From contig NZ_CALBEX010000062.1 in NCBI RefSeq assembly GCF_937889215.1, forward strand, positions 1 to 9,377: a DNA stretch of 9,377 bases, read 5' to 3'. This document shows, piece by piece, positions 1-7,600 of this stretch. Origin of the DNA: an uncultured Limnohabitans sp. (GTDB lineage Bacteria > Pseudomonadota > Gammaproteobacteria > Burkholderiales > Burkholderiaceae_C). Position numbers and translations under genes: made by a program. How positions within the stretch are numbered: the first letter of the stretch is position 1; the number at the start of each line of letters is the position of its first letter. A model generated the notes under the pieces. That model did not search any database. It saw nothing but the letters and a program-made list of their open reading frames with translations, and was not told the origin of the DNA.

Positions 1-58
1 AGGAGATGGAGGGGGCGGTGCAGCAAGCGGCGCAGCCGGGGCGGCAGGTCAAAGTCAT
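1..58 (-). CDS. YkgJ-type cysteine-cluster protein, N-terminal fragment (cut by window edge)
   Basis: Reading the minus strand from the ATG at 58 gives MTLTCRPGCAACCTAPSIS and then the window ends, so only 19 codons are visible. The Cx3Cx2CC cluster (Cys5, Cys9, Cys12, Cys13) followed by TAPSIS is the typical N-terminus of the YkgJ / UPF0153 family of small proteins, thought to bind zinc or an iron-sulfur cluster through conserved cysteines; their biochemical role is not firmly established. The start lies 19 bases beyond the mltA stop on the same strand, so the two are probably co-transcribed. No clear Shine-Dalgarno sequence precedes the ATG. An ATG at 72 is in another frame and stops after five codons, so it is not a competing start. 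The remaining cysteines of the family would lie outside the window. Confidence 0.8.
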   Translation of the reverse strand, partial: MTLTCRPGCAACCTAPSIS

Positions 59-77
59 CTGGTCAAAAGCATCCGGG

Positions 78-1259
78 TCAGCGTGGCCACAGGGCCCACA
101 GTTGCAGGGGTTGCTTCAGGCGTCCGGCCAGCTCGCCCGCCGCCGGGCCGGAGCCTGCGTAATAGTCGGCCCGCACGGCGCCCACGATGGCTGTGCCGGT
201 GTCTTGGGCCAGCACCAGGCGGTCCAAATGGGTTTGGGGGCCGGTTGACTTCATCCACACCGGGGTGCCGTAGGGGATGCTGCGGCGGTCCACCGCAATC
301 GAGCGCTCGGCGGTGAGCGGTACGCCTTGTGCGCCTTTGGGGCCGGGCGGCAGGCTGCCCACGGGCAAGGCTTCTTCGCGGAAGAACACCACACGCGGGT
401 TTTGCCACAGCAGCTCGTCCACCCGTGAGGGGTTGCGGTCTATCCAGGCTTTGATGCCGGGCCAGCTTGCGTCGCGAATCAGTTGGCGGTCGAGCAGCCA
501 GCGGCCGATGCTTTTGTAGGGCTGGTTGTTGGTCGCTGCAAAAGCCATGCGCACCCAGCGCTGGCGGCCGTCAGGCTCGGTCACGTTCACCAAGCCTGAG
601 CCTTGGATGTGCAACACCATCGTGTCCACCGGGTCGGCCAAATACAGCAGCTCTTTGCCGCGCAGTGCGGCGCGGGCAGCCGAGGAGGTTTCCATTTCTT
701 GACGGGTGAACCAAGGTTTGCGCGGGCTCAGTTGCGCAGGCGGCGCGTACAGCGGCACTTGGAATGCGCCTTGAGGCCGGCGTGCGCCCACCAAGGTCGG
801 CTCGTAATAACCGGTCAGCAGGCCTACGTTGCGTTGATCCTGCGCCTCGACGCGGTAAGGCTGAAGCTTCTCTCGCATCCAGCGGCGCTGCAGTTCGGGG
901 CTGGCGTTGGCCAGCTGCGCGATTTCAGGGCACAGCGGTTTCCATTCCGGGCCAGAAAGTTGGCAGCTTTGCAGCCAAGCAGGCCAAGCTTCGTTGACGG
1001 CGTCGGTGTCCACCCCAGGCAGCTCGGACCAACGCACCGGGACCCAACGGCTTTGCGCTCGCACAAGAACGGGTGGCAAGGGGCGCGAGTCATCGACTGT
1101 TACAAGCGCAGGCGCAGAGGGGTTTGCTGCAGATGGGCCGGGTGCGGGCGGGTCTTGTGCCACGGGTGCAACCGAACAGGCGCTGAGCATGCCTACAATC
1201 GCGGCCATCCAGAAGCTGGCCCAATGCGGGCGGCGGGTCAAGAAATGGGGTTTTTGCAT
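78..1259 (-). CDS. mltA: Membrane-bound lytic murein transglycosylase A (MltA), lipoprotein
   Basis: MltA cleaves the MurNAc-GlcNAc bond of peptidoglycan, leaving 1,6-anhydro-MurNAc ends, from the outer membrane facing the periplasm. From the ATG at 1259 the protein is 393 residues. It begins with a lipoprotein signal: basic stretch (RR at 9-10), hydrophobic core, lipobox LSAC with Cys28. A Pro/Ala-rich linker follows. Family motifs are TGYYEP near 149-154, LHIQGSG near 216-222, and the C-terminal 3D domain with PLTAERSIAVD and AQDTG near 351-355. Asp353 fits the catalytic Asp of the family, and a second conserved Asp (365) follows in RADYYAGSG. The frame is open further upstream to an ATG at 1340, but those 27 extra residues would put a charged tail before the signal peptide and run antisense through the small gene at 1258-1434, so I chose 1259. 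No strong ribosome site is visible. Confidence 0.93.
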   Translation of the reverse strand: MQKPHFLTRRPHWASFWMAAIVGMLSACSVAPVAQDPPAPGPSAANPSAPALVTVDDSRPLPPVLVRAQSRWVPVRWSELPGVDTDAVNEAWPAWLQSCQLSGPEWKPLCPEIAQLANASPELQRRWMREKLQPYRVEAQDQRNVGLLTGYYEPTLVGARRPQGAFQVPLYAPPAQLSPRKPWFTRQEMETSSAARAALRGKELLYLADPVDTMVLHIQGSGLVNVTEPDGRQRWVRMAFAATNNQPYKSIGRWLLDRQLIRDASWPGIKAWIDRNPSRVDELLWQNPRVVFFREEALPVGSLPPGPKGAQGVPLTAERSIAVDRRSIPYGTPVWMKSTGPQTHLDRLVLAQDTGTAIVGAVRADYYAGSGPAAGELAGRLKQPLQLWALWPR

Positions 1260-1434
1260 GGGTCTGATTTTGCTGGAAGCTTTGCTGGCCTTGTTTATCT
1301 TCATCGCAATTGTCTGGTGGACCATGTTTTCCGGCCGCAAAAAAGGTGAATTGCCACAGGCCCATTCAGAGGATTCGGATCAGGAGGCGTCACCCAGTGC
1401 TGCGCCGAGTGCGCCTGAAGACAAGTCACGGTGA
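1258..1434 (+). CDS. Small single-pass membrane protein of unknown function (58 aa)
   Basis: The ATG at 1258 opens a 58-residue frame ending with TGA at 1432-1434. Residues about 3-24 form one hydrophobic helix (LILLEALLALFIFIAIVWW). It is followed by TMFSGRKKGELP, with basic residues expected on the cytoplasmic side, and a hydrophilic acidic Ser/Pro/Ala-rich tail. I cannot assign a function; it resembles short conserved hypothetical membrane proteins I associate with Comamonadaceae, but I could not check this. A GGGG run at 1247-1250 could be a weak ribosome site. The ATG shares a CATG palindrome with the mltA start on the other strand, so its promoter must lie inside the mltA 5' coding region. 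The 3' end faces the end of the NlpC/P60 gene, 10 bases away. The alternative is a chance frame antisense to an N-terminally longer MltA, but the clean helix-plus-charge layout argues for a real gene. Confidence 0.68.
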   Translation: MGLILLEALLALFIFIAIVWWTMFSGRKKGELPQAHSEDSDQEASPSAAPSAPEDKSR

Positions 1435-1439
1435 CGCCT
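1385..1439. repeat. Perfect 10-bp inverted repeat at the convergent gene ends
   Basis: AGGCGTCACC at 1385-1394 is the exact reverse complement of GGTGACGCCT at 1430-1439, with a 35-base loop. The loop holds a second small stem, GCGC at 1402-1405 and at 1411-1414. The outer stem spans the last codons and stop of the small plus-strand gene and most of the 10-base gap before the end of the NlpC/P60 gene. It could slow or stop transcription coming from either side, but no T-run follows the stem on either strand, so it is not a standard intrinsic terminator. Chance occurrence in GC-rich DNA is possible. Confidence 0.45.
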
Positions 1440-1444
1440 GCGTC

Positions 1445-1936
1445 TCAGTCCAGCAGGCTGTGCGCGCCTTCAAAGCGCTGGGCGTAATAGCGGTTGCTCA
1501 GCAAATCGATGCGCACCCCGGTGCGCGGGTTGCTGGCGTGTACAAAGCGGCCATCGCCCACATACACGCCCACATGGGAATGGCGTTTGCCCAAGGTGTT
1601 GAAAAAAACCAAATCGCCCGGCAACAGCGCATCACGGTCGATGGGCTGCGATTGACGCCCCAGATCGGCGGCGCTGCCTTGCACGCGGATGCCGCCACCT
1701 TCGCGGTATACATGGGCGACCAGCCCCGAACAATCAAAGCCGGTGGCTGGGCCGCGTCCGCCCCATGCATAAGGAGAGTCCAGCAAAGACAAGGCCACCA
1801 GTGCCAAGTCGTTGCGTACGCTGTTGTAAGGGCCAGCTGGCCGACGTGACGCTTGGCGTGGTCGGGTGGGGGCCGATGAACAGCCCGCCAAGGCCAAGGC
1901 CAAGCCCCCCAAGAGCCAGCGTCGTCGAATGGTCAT
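1445..1936 (-). CDS. NlpC/P60 family lipoprotein (C40 peptidase), probable peptidoglycan endopeptidase
   Basis: The 163-residue protein begins with a twin-Arg basic start, a hydrophobic core and the lipobox LAGC (Cys19), so it should be a lipoprotein facing the periplasm. The rest is one NlpC/P60 domain. The catalytic cysteine is Cys69 in GFDCSGLV, the catalytic histidine is His121 in HSHVGVYVG, and the third polar residue is probably His133 in RFVHASN. The domain follows the layout of Spr/MepS-type enzymes, which cut peptide stems or cross-links in peptidoglycan; exact bond specificity cannot be read here. All active-site motifs are intact and the length is normal for a single-domain member. 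Its ATG overlaps the TGA of the response regulator by ATGA at 1933-1936, so it is the last gene of the yhdP block and probably translationally coupled. Another wall-active enzyme, MltA, lies just beyond. Confidence 0.92.
   Translation of the reverse strand: MTIRRRWLLGGLALALAGCSSAPTRPRQASRRPAGPYNSVRNDLALVALSLLDSPYAWGGRGPATGFDCSGLVAHVYREGGGIRVQGSAADLGRQSQPIDRDALLPGDLVFFNTLGKRHSHVGVYVGDGRFVHASNPRTGVRIDLLSNRYYAQRFEGAHSLLD
1933..1936 (-). other. ATGA stop/start overlap, response regulator to NlpC/P60 gene
   Basis: On the minus strand the four bases ATGA hold both the start codon of the NlpC/P60 gene and the TGA stop of the response regulator. No good Shine-Dalgarno sequence precedes it, which fits translation by re-initiation after the upstream gene. 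Confidence 0.85.
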
Positions 1937-2598
1937 GCCAAGGCCCGCATCAGCTTGACCAGTTCCACGGCCGATTTGACGTCCATCTTGTCAAACACCC
2001 GGGCGCGGTGCACTTCGACGGTGCGCACGCTGATGTCGAGTTGGTCGGCGATCAGTTTGTTGGGCAGGCCATCGACGACCAGTTGCATCACATCGCGTTC
2101 GCGATCGGTCAATTCCAACAGGCGCGATTGCAGGTGTTCTTGCTGCAGGTGTTCGGTCAGGCGTTCTTGTGACAGGGCCAGTGCTTGCTCGATCCGGTCA
2201 ACCAGCGCGTTGTCTGAGAAAGGCTTTTCACAAAAGTCAAAAGCGCCGCGTTTGACGCTGCTCACTGCCGTGGGCACATCGGCATGGCCGGTTAAAAAGA
2301 TCACGGGCCAAGCCCGCGCCAAGCCATTGGCCAACAAGCGCTCAAACAAGGCCAGCCCACTCATGCCCGGCATGCGCACGTCGAGCAAGATGCAGGCTGC
2401 TTGGCGGGGGTGGGCCAGCGCATGGGCTGACCCAGAAGCGGCAGACGGGGCTTGGGTGGGCAACATCTGCAAAAAGGCCTCGGCACTTTCGAACGACACA
2501 CTCAACAAGCGCCGGGTGCGCAGCAACCACGCCATGCCTTCACGCACACTGGCATCGTCGTCGACAATAAAAACAGTGGGCGCGTCGGTGAAATTCAT
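1933..2598 (-). CDS. Two-component response regulator, FixJ/NarL-type with LuxR HTH
   Basis: The 221-residue protein has a receiver domain (about 7-145) and a C-terminal LuxR-type helix-turn-helix (about 162-219, LTDRERDVMQLV then SVRTVEVHRARV). In the receiver, the acidic pocket is Asp13-Asp15 (VDDD), the phospho-acceptor is Asp73 (LLDVRMPGMSG), and the switch residues are Thr103 (FLTGHAD) and Lys125 (CEKPF). It should be phosphorylated by the adjacent kinase, dimerise and bind DNA to control transcription. Sequence style matches the FixJ/TtrR/DctR-like group. An unusual Ala/Ser/Pro-rich stretch (about 47-68) precedes the strand bearing Asp73 and pushes that residue roughly 15-20 positions beyond its usual place near 54. 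The start at 2598 overlaps the kinase stop by ATGA, and its own stop overlaps the next start, so stoichiometric co-production is likely. Target promoters cannot be identified here. Confidence 0.93.
   Translation of the reverse strand: MNFTDAPTVFIVDDDASVREGMAWLLRTRRLLSVSFESAEAFLQMLPTQAPSAASGSAHALAHPRQAACILLDVRMPGMSGLALFERLLANGLARAWPVIFLTGHADVPTAVSSVKRGAFDFCEKPFSDNALVDRIEQALALSQERLTEHLQQEHLQSRLLELTDRERDVMQLVVDGLPNKLIADQLDISVRTVEVHRARVFDKMDVKSAVELVKLMRALA
2595..2598 (-). other. ATGA stop/start overlap, histidine kinase to response regulator
   Basis: The kinase TGA and the response-regulator ATG share four bases on the minus strand. The bases upstream contain no clear ribosome site, so coupled translation is the likely mode. 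This also fixes the regulator start. Confidence 0.85.
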
Positions 2599-4673
2599 GC
2601 CGGGATCTTATCCAAAATGATGGCGGGCAAGGTGAAGCGAAAGACGGTGCCTTTGGGGGCCAGTGCCTCAAACGCCAGGTGGCCGCCGTGTTGTTCGACC
2701 ACCGTGCGGCACAGGCTCAGGCCCAGCCCCATGCCTTCGGCCTTGGTGGTGAAGAAGGGCGTGAACAACTGTTGCGCCACCTCGTCCGTGATGCCCACGC
2801 CCACATCGGTGACCGAAAACTCCACCCAAGTTTGTTCTGCGTTCGACGCGGCGCGCCGGGCCTGCAGCACCAGCACCCGCTCGGCACGGTCAGCTTGGTC
2901 CATGGCCTGCATGCCGTTGCGCGCCAGGTTCAGCAGCACCTGCTCGACCATGGTGCGGTCGCACAGCACCAGCGGCAATTTGGCCTCGATGCGGGTGTGC
3001 ACCTTGACCTGTAATTTACGGGCTTGCAGGTTGACCAGCGGGGCAATGGCGTCGAACAAAACTTGGGGTGCAACGGCTTCGCGGTCTTGATCGCGGCGGC
3101 GGACAAAGTCATGCACGCTGTTGATCACGCGGCCAGCGCGACCGGCTTGCTCGGCGATGCGGCGCAAGGCCATGTGCACATCGTCCAGGGTTTGGGGCGC
3201 GGCCTGCGGGTCTTTTAACAAGTTGAGCGAGCCGTTGGCATAACTGGCGATCGCGGCCAGTGGCTGGTTCAGTTCGTGGCTGAGCAAGGACGCCATCTCG
3301 CCCACTGTGGCCAAGCGTGCGGTGGCCTGCAGCCGCTCTTGGCTGGCCCGGGAGAGTTCTTCAATGCGGCGCTGCTCGCTGATGTCAATGACCGCGCCCA
3401 TCCAGCCGGTTTGCTGGCCTTGCACGCTGATCAGCGGCGCTTCGATGATCAGGACCGGAAATTGGGTGCCGTCTGGGCGCATGAAGACCGACTCAAAACC
3501 TTCACGCGGCGGTGCATTGCCCGCCAGCCGAATCGCTTGGCGTTGTTGGTACTCGTCCACCATTTCGGGCGGCCAGTAAGGCATGGGGGCGTTGCGCCCG
3601 GTCAGTTGATCGGCTTGCAGTCCAACCATTTGGCAAAAAGCCGGGTTCACATACGTGATGCAACCATCGAGGTCGCGTGCCCGCAGGCCGGTGACCAGCG
3701 AGTCTTCCATCGCCTTGCGAAAGGCCAGCGCGTCGGCCAGATCGTTTTCGGCTTTCAACCGTCGGCGTGAATCCTTGGCCAGCAGCACCATCACCGAAAT
3801 CAGCGCAATCGACATGCCGGTCACCAGCGCGGTCAGCACATTGGGGAACAAATCGGGCTCGCTGCGGCGGCCGTCCATGCGCAGCACCAAAGTGTTGCCG
3901 GGCAGGTCCAGCAGTTGTTGTGCGGTGAAGACCCGAAAGCCCCGGCGTTGGCTGCCCGCAATGGCCAATCGGGTGCCGTCAGGCTCGGTGAACGACACCT
4001 CGTTGCGGCGACCATAGCGGCCGTTCAGGCGCTCTAGCAGCAACTCTTGCAGGCTGTAGGTGACCACGGTGAAGCCCACAAGTTGACCGTCTCGTGTGTT
4101 GGGCAGGCACATGTCCATGACTTCAAAACCCAAGCCATCGGCTTGTGGCAGAAAATAAGAACTGGAGTAAGTGGCCCCGTTGCTGCGCTGCGCCCGCATG
4201 CAGGCTTGCAATGTTTCGTTCAGGGTCTCCGCACGGGGGGCGCGGTCAAATACCGGGCTGCGCAGGGGCGAGTCGGCAAAGTTTTTCAAGCCCATGGCTT
4301 TGTCGCGCCATTCGACCCGCATCCAGTCGCGGTTTTCGCGCAGCAAGGCTTGCGCTTCCATGGGCCAAAAAGCTTCGGTGGGATGGCTCGATTGCAGGCC
4401 CTGCAAGGCTTGCACATGACGGGCGAGTTGCGTGCGCAGATCGCTCACGGCGTCGGCGGTGTCGCGCTCCAGTTCGGCTTGCAGTTGGCTGGCTTCGTAG
4501 CGGCCGGCGAGCCAGACCAAGGTCACCAGCAGCGCCAACACCAAAGCGATCAGGGCGCTCCACAAGCCCCGTCGGCCCCGCCCGCCGGGCAGGGCGTCTT
4601 CGATCGCCAGCCAACCAGCGGCGGCGCGTTTTTTCAGGGTGAGGGTCAGGCGCTTGAGCGCATCGGGGGTCAT
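2595..4673 (-). CDS. Membrane PAS-domain sensor histidine kinase
   Basis: From the ATG at 4673 the protein is 692 residues. A short cytoplasmic basic segment is followed by membrane helix 1 (about 37-57), a periplasmic sensor region (about 58-278) and membrane helix 2 (about 279-299). A PAS domain follows (about 315-435, with DGCITYVNPAF and AVIDISEQRRIEEL). The kinase core has the phospho-acceptor His466 in LLSHELNQPLAAI, N-box Asn586 in NLARNGMQAM, G1 box DVGVGI (623-628), F box FTPFFTTK and G2 box GMGLGLS (647-653). All catalytic motifs are intact, in the style of FixL/DctB-like kinases. The periplasmic part is not a family I can name with confidence; it has two cysteines (158, 189). The frame is open to an ATG at 4790 inside yhdP, but the 4673 ATG forms an ATGA overlap with the yhdP stop and is the better start. 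The partner is the next gene. Confidence 0.93.
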   Translation of the reverse strand: MTPDALKRLTLTLKKRAAAGWLAIEDALPGGRGRRGLWSALIALVLALLVTLVWLAGRYEASQLQAELERDTADAVSDLRTQLARHVQALQGLQSSHPTEAFWPMEAQALLRENRDWMRVEWRDKAMGLKNFADSPLRSPVFDRAPRAETLNETLQACMRAQRSNGATYSSSYFLPQADGLGFEVMDMCLPNTRDGQLVGFTVVTYSLQELLLERLNGRYGRRNEVSFTEPDGTRLAIAGSQRRGFRVFTAQQLLDLPGNTLVLRMDGRRSEPDLFPNVLTALVTGMSIALISVMVLLAKDSRRRLKAENDLADALAFRKAMEDSLVTGLRARDLDGCITYVNPAFCQMVGLQADQLTGRNAPMPYWPPEMVDEYQQRQAIRLAGNAPPREGFESVFMRPDGTQFPVLIIEAPLISVQGQQTGWMGAVIDISEQRRIEELSRASQERLQATARLATVGEMASLLSHELNQPLAAIASYANGSLNLLKDPQAAPQTLDDVHMALRRIAEQAGRAGRVINSVHDFVRRRDQDREAVAPQVLFDAIAPLVNLQARKLQVKVHTRIEAKLPLVLCDRTMVEQVLLNLARNGMQAMDQADRAERVLVLQARRAASNAEQTWVEFSVTDVGVGITDEVAQQLFTPFFTTKAEGMGLGLSLCRTVVEQHGGHLAFEALAPKGTVFRFTLPAIILDKIPA
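4670..4673 (-). other. ATGA stop/start overlap, yhdP to histidine kinase
   Basis: The yhdP TGA and the kinase ATG share four bases on the minus strand. No Shine-Dalgarno-like purine run lies just upstream. This is the first of three identical junction types in the block. Confidence 0.82.
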
Positions 4674-7600
4674 GGCCGCATTGTCGTGGAACTGCGGGGC
4701 TCGACCCGCGTGACCCGGGGCGCTTGCCAGCTGCCGTCGACCAAAAATTCTTGGGCCGAAGCGCGAGCCAGGGGGTTTTGCAGCAGCCATTGCGCCACAA
4801 AGGTGGTCAAACCCACAAGCGGATTCACCGCCAGGCCCGCCAGCAACGAGGCGGTGCCGGTGTCCACGATGGGCAAAATTTGCACCCGCAATTTCTGATT
4901 TTCCTGAGCGATGTCGGCCGAGCCGTCCAGCAACACCAGCGCGTTGACGCCTTTGATTTGCAGGTTGCGGGTGTTGGCCATGCCGTGCACGATGGTCACA
5001 TCGCCTTGCACCGAGTCAAAGGCAAACCCTTGTGCAAACACATCCCGAAAGTCGAGCAACAAACGCCTGGGCAGCGCTTGTAGGCTCAAGACACCGAGCA
5101 GCTTGGCGGCTCCCGCATCGGCTTTGAGGAACTGGCCTTGGCCCATGCGCACCTCAAAGTGACCGTTCATGCTGGGGACGTGCAAGGTCAGGGGCGACCC
5201 TTGCCAGCTGATCACGCCTTCGAGCTGGCCAGTGCCGCCGCGCAAGGCATCGGGCGTACCCAGTCTGGCCAATAGTTGCCCGGCATTTTGGGTGTCGAGC
5301 ACAAAATTCATTTCGGTTTTTCGCAGGGCGACGCCCTCGCGTGCGGCCAGCCAACGGCCGTTGCTTTTGAAGCTGCCTTCGGGCAGGGTGATGTTGAACT
5401 TTTTCACTTGCCATTCGGAGGCCGCTGGCGCGTTGGACGAAGGGGTGGCGTTGCCCCGTGTGTTGATGGCCTCGACTTCGATGCGGCCCCATTTTTTGCC
5501 GCGCAACTCGAGCGCATCCACCACAATGTCCAGCGCCGGCAGGCTGTCGGGCGGCGCCTCAAGCAAAGACTCGACCGCAGTGGCCGAGGACGGCGGCAGG
5601 TTCAGGCGGTTCAGGCGGGCAAACAACTGACCGGGTTGTCCGCCGAAAGATTGGCGAAACGCCACATGGCCATTGAGTTCGGTGGCGTCGATGTTCGCTT
5701 GCCAGTGCGCGCCCTCACGCGTGCCGCCCGCCACCACTTGGTGCAATCGGCGGTCATTGGCCACCAAGGTGTTGACCCGCAGGCCGATGCGGGTGGGCAG
5801 ATAACTTTGCCATGCTGGTGGTGCGTTTTGTTGCAGCTTGTTGGGCTGTGTGTTGGCCCTTGGCACCAGGGCCAACCACTCGTCCACGTCCAAGCGGTCT
5901 ATGGCCATGTTGGCAATGACACCGGAGTCGGGCAGTGTGGGCATTTGCTGCGGCGTGACACCCAGGCCCATGATGCCGCGCACAACTTGGGGCTCGGCCC
6001 CGCTCAGATCACGCACATACGTGAGCCGTGCCTCATTGCCCAGCGCCACTTGGATTTCGTCTTGCGGCCCTTGTGCAGACGTCCGGGATTGGATTTGGAC
6101 CGACAAGTTGCGTTCACTGTCCGCTGTTTTGCCCAAAGGGGCGGGCCATGGCAATGCCAAGCCAGCCAGACGGCTGCGCACCGAAAGCGTGGGCTGCCCT
6201 TGTTGCCAAGCCAGTTCTGCGCTGTAGTCGGTTGCCCCGCTGGCGTTTTGTGTCAGCAGGTTCAAAGGATAAAACGCCTGCGCGCCCTGCAAACCCTCGG
6301 CACTCACCCGGCCTTTGGCCTGAAACTGCAACGCGGGTGGCTTGTTTCCAGTGCCAGATGGCCGCAGCCCGCCATCGATGCGCACAGGCCCACCCAACAG
6401 CTGTGCCTTCAAGGCGGCCACTCCAAAACCGGTTTGGTGAAACTGCAGCGTGCCCTGCAGTTTCTCTAGCCACGGTGTGCCGGGCAAAACGCGCAAACGG
6501 GTGTCACTGAATTGCACGCTGCCTTGCACCTGAGTTTTTTGCAACGCCAGCAGTGGCAAGCGCAGATCAACGCGGGTTTTGAGGGGCCCCTCGCCTTGGG
6601 CGTGGCGCAACGCACCTGAGAGCAGTTTGTCGAGGGGCGATTGCTGCACCAAGCGCAGCCAAGGCGCGGCGTTGCTTTGGCTTTCAGCTTGCACGCGCAG
6701 CACGGGCGCGTCGTGCATGTTGGCCATGTCCACCAAAGAGGCCTGCAGCGTGACCGCCGCGTCGCCTTCGCCCCAGCGGGCGCTGGCATCGCTCAGCTGC
6801 ATGCCCAAGCCATCAAAAGTCAATTGGCCTTTCAGGGCCTGCAGCCGTGGCCAAGCAGCATCGTCCGCGTTACGCGGGGTGGTGGGCACCATGTCAAAGA
6901 CAGCGTCTTTCAATTGGCCAGAAAAACGCAGCGTGCCTTCTTGTGGTGTGGCAAAGGGCAGTTTGGCCAAATCGCCGTTGAGTTGCATTTGCACCTTGTC
7001 GTATCGGCCCTTGACCAAGGCTTCGCGCAGGTAATCGCGCAGCGATTGCGGCAGGCTCAGCGGCAAGTAACGGTGGGCCGCCGAGACTTGGGCTCGGGTG
7101 ATTTCGCCTTTCAGGGCCAACACACCGGGGCCTTGGCCGTTGGGCGCGGGTTGCCATTGGCCTTGCCAGGCCCCTTGCAGGTCGGCATTGGCCAGTTTGA
7201 GCTGCCATTGCGGCACATGCCACCTTTGGGCGCCTGGGGCGGAGGCCCCTTGGCGTTCCCAGCGTGCGCTGGCTTGCAGTGTTTGCAACGGCACCATGGC
7301 AGGCGACAACACACCGGGCAACCACACCGCACTGCCCGCCCCTGCGTTCAGCGCCATGTGCCCACCGGTTGGGTTCATCGTCAGTTTCAGGTCCATGCCC
7401 CGCAGGCCCGGCCAAGTGGGGCTCTGCGATGCGGACTTGGTGGCAGCCTTCGAGGCCTGTGCCGTGGCCGTTTTCGGGTACCAGCTCAGGCCTTGAACCG
7501 AGGCTTGTGCCTCGTAAGTTTCAGGCTGCCGCCAAGGCCCTTGCCAGCGCATTTGCAAATCCAACACGCGGCCTGACACGCTGCGCTCTTGCAAGGCGGG

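Noticed and set aside
1294..1299. Possible -10 box for mltA (GATAAA on the minus strand)
   Set aside because: Only four of six bases match and no acceptable -35 lies at the right distance.
603..1349. 248-residue open frame on the plus strand over mltA
   Set aside because: Antisense to mltA, whose catalytic motifs are clear; the frame is Arg/Gln/Cys-rich with no domain.
1385..1439. Intrinsic terminator at the convergent gene ends
   Set aside because: The stem is real but has a 35-base loop and no T-run on either strand, so I list it only as an inverted repeat.
4674..4790. 39-residue N-terminal extension of the histidine kinase
   Set aside because: It would overlap yhdP by 121 bases without a ribosome site, while the ATG at 4673 gives the same ATGA overlap seen at the next two junctions.
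4047..4898. 283-residue open frame on the plus strand across the kinase/yhdP junction
   Set aside because: Antisense to two confident genes with intact motifs; its composition follows the third-position GC bias of the opposite strand.
5276..6469. 397-residue open frame on the plus strand inside yhdP
   Set aside because: It lies wholly antisense to the well-supported yhdP gene, has low-complexity Gln/Arg/His-rich composition typical of GC-rich shadow frames, and shows no recognisable domain.
6641..7576. 311-residue open frame on the plus strand inside yhdP
   Set aside because: Antisense to yhdP, with shadow-type composition, no motif and no ribosome site support.
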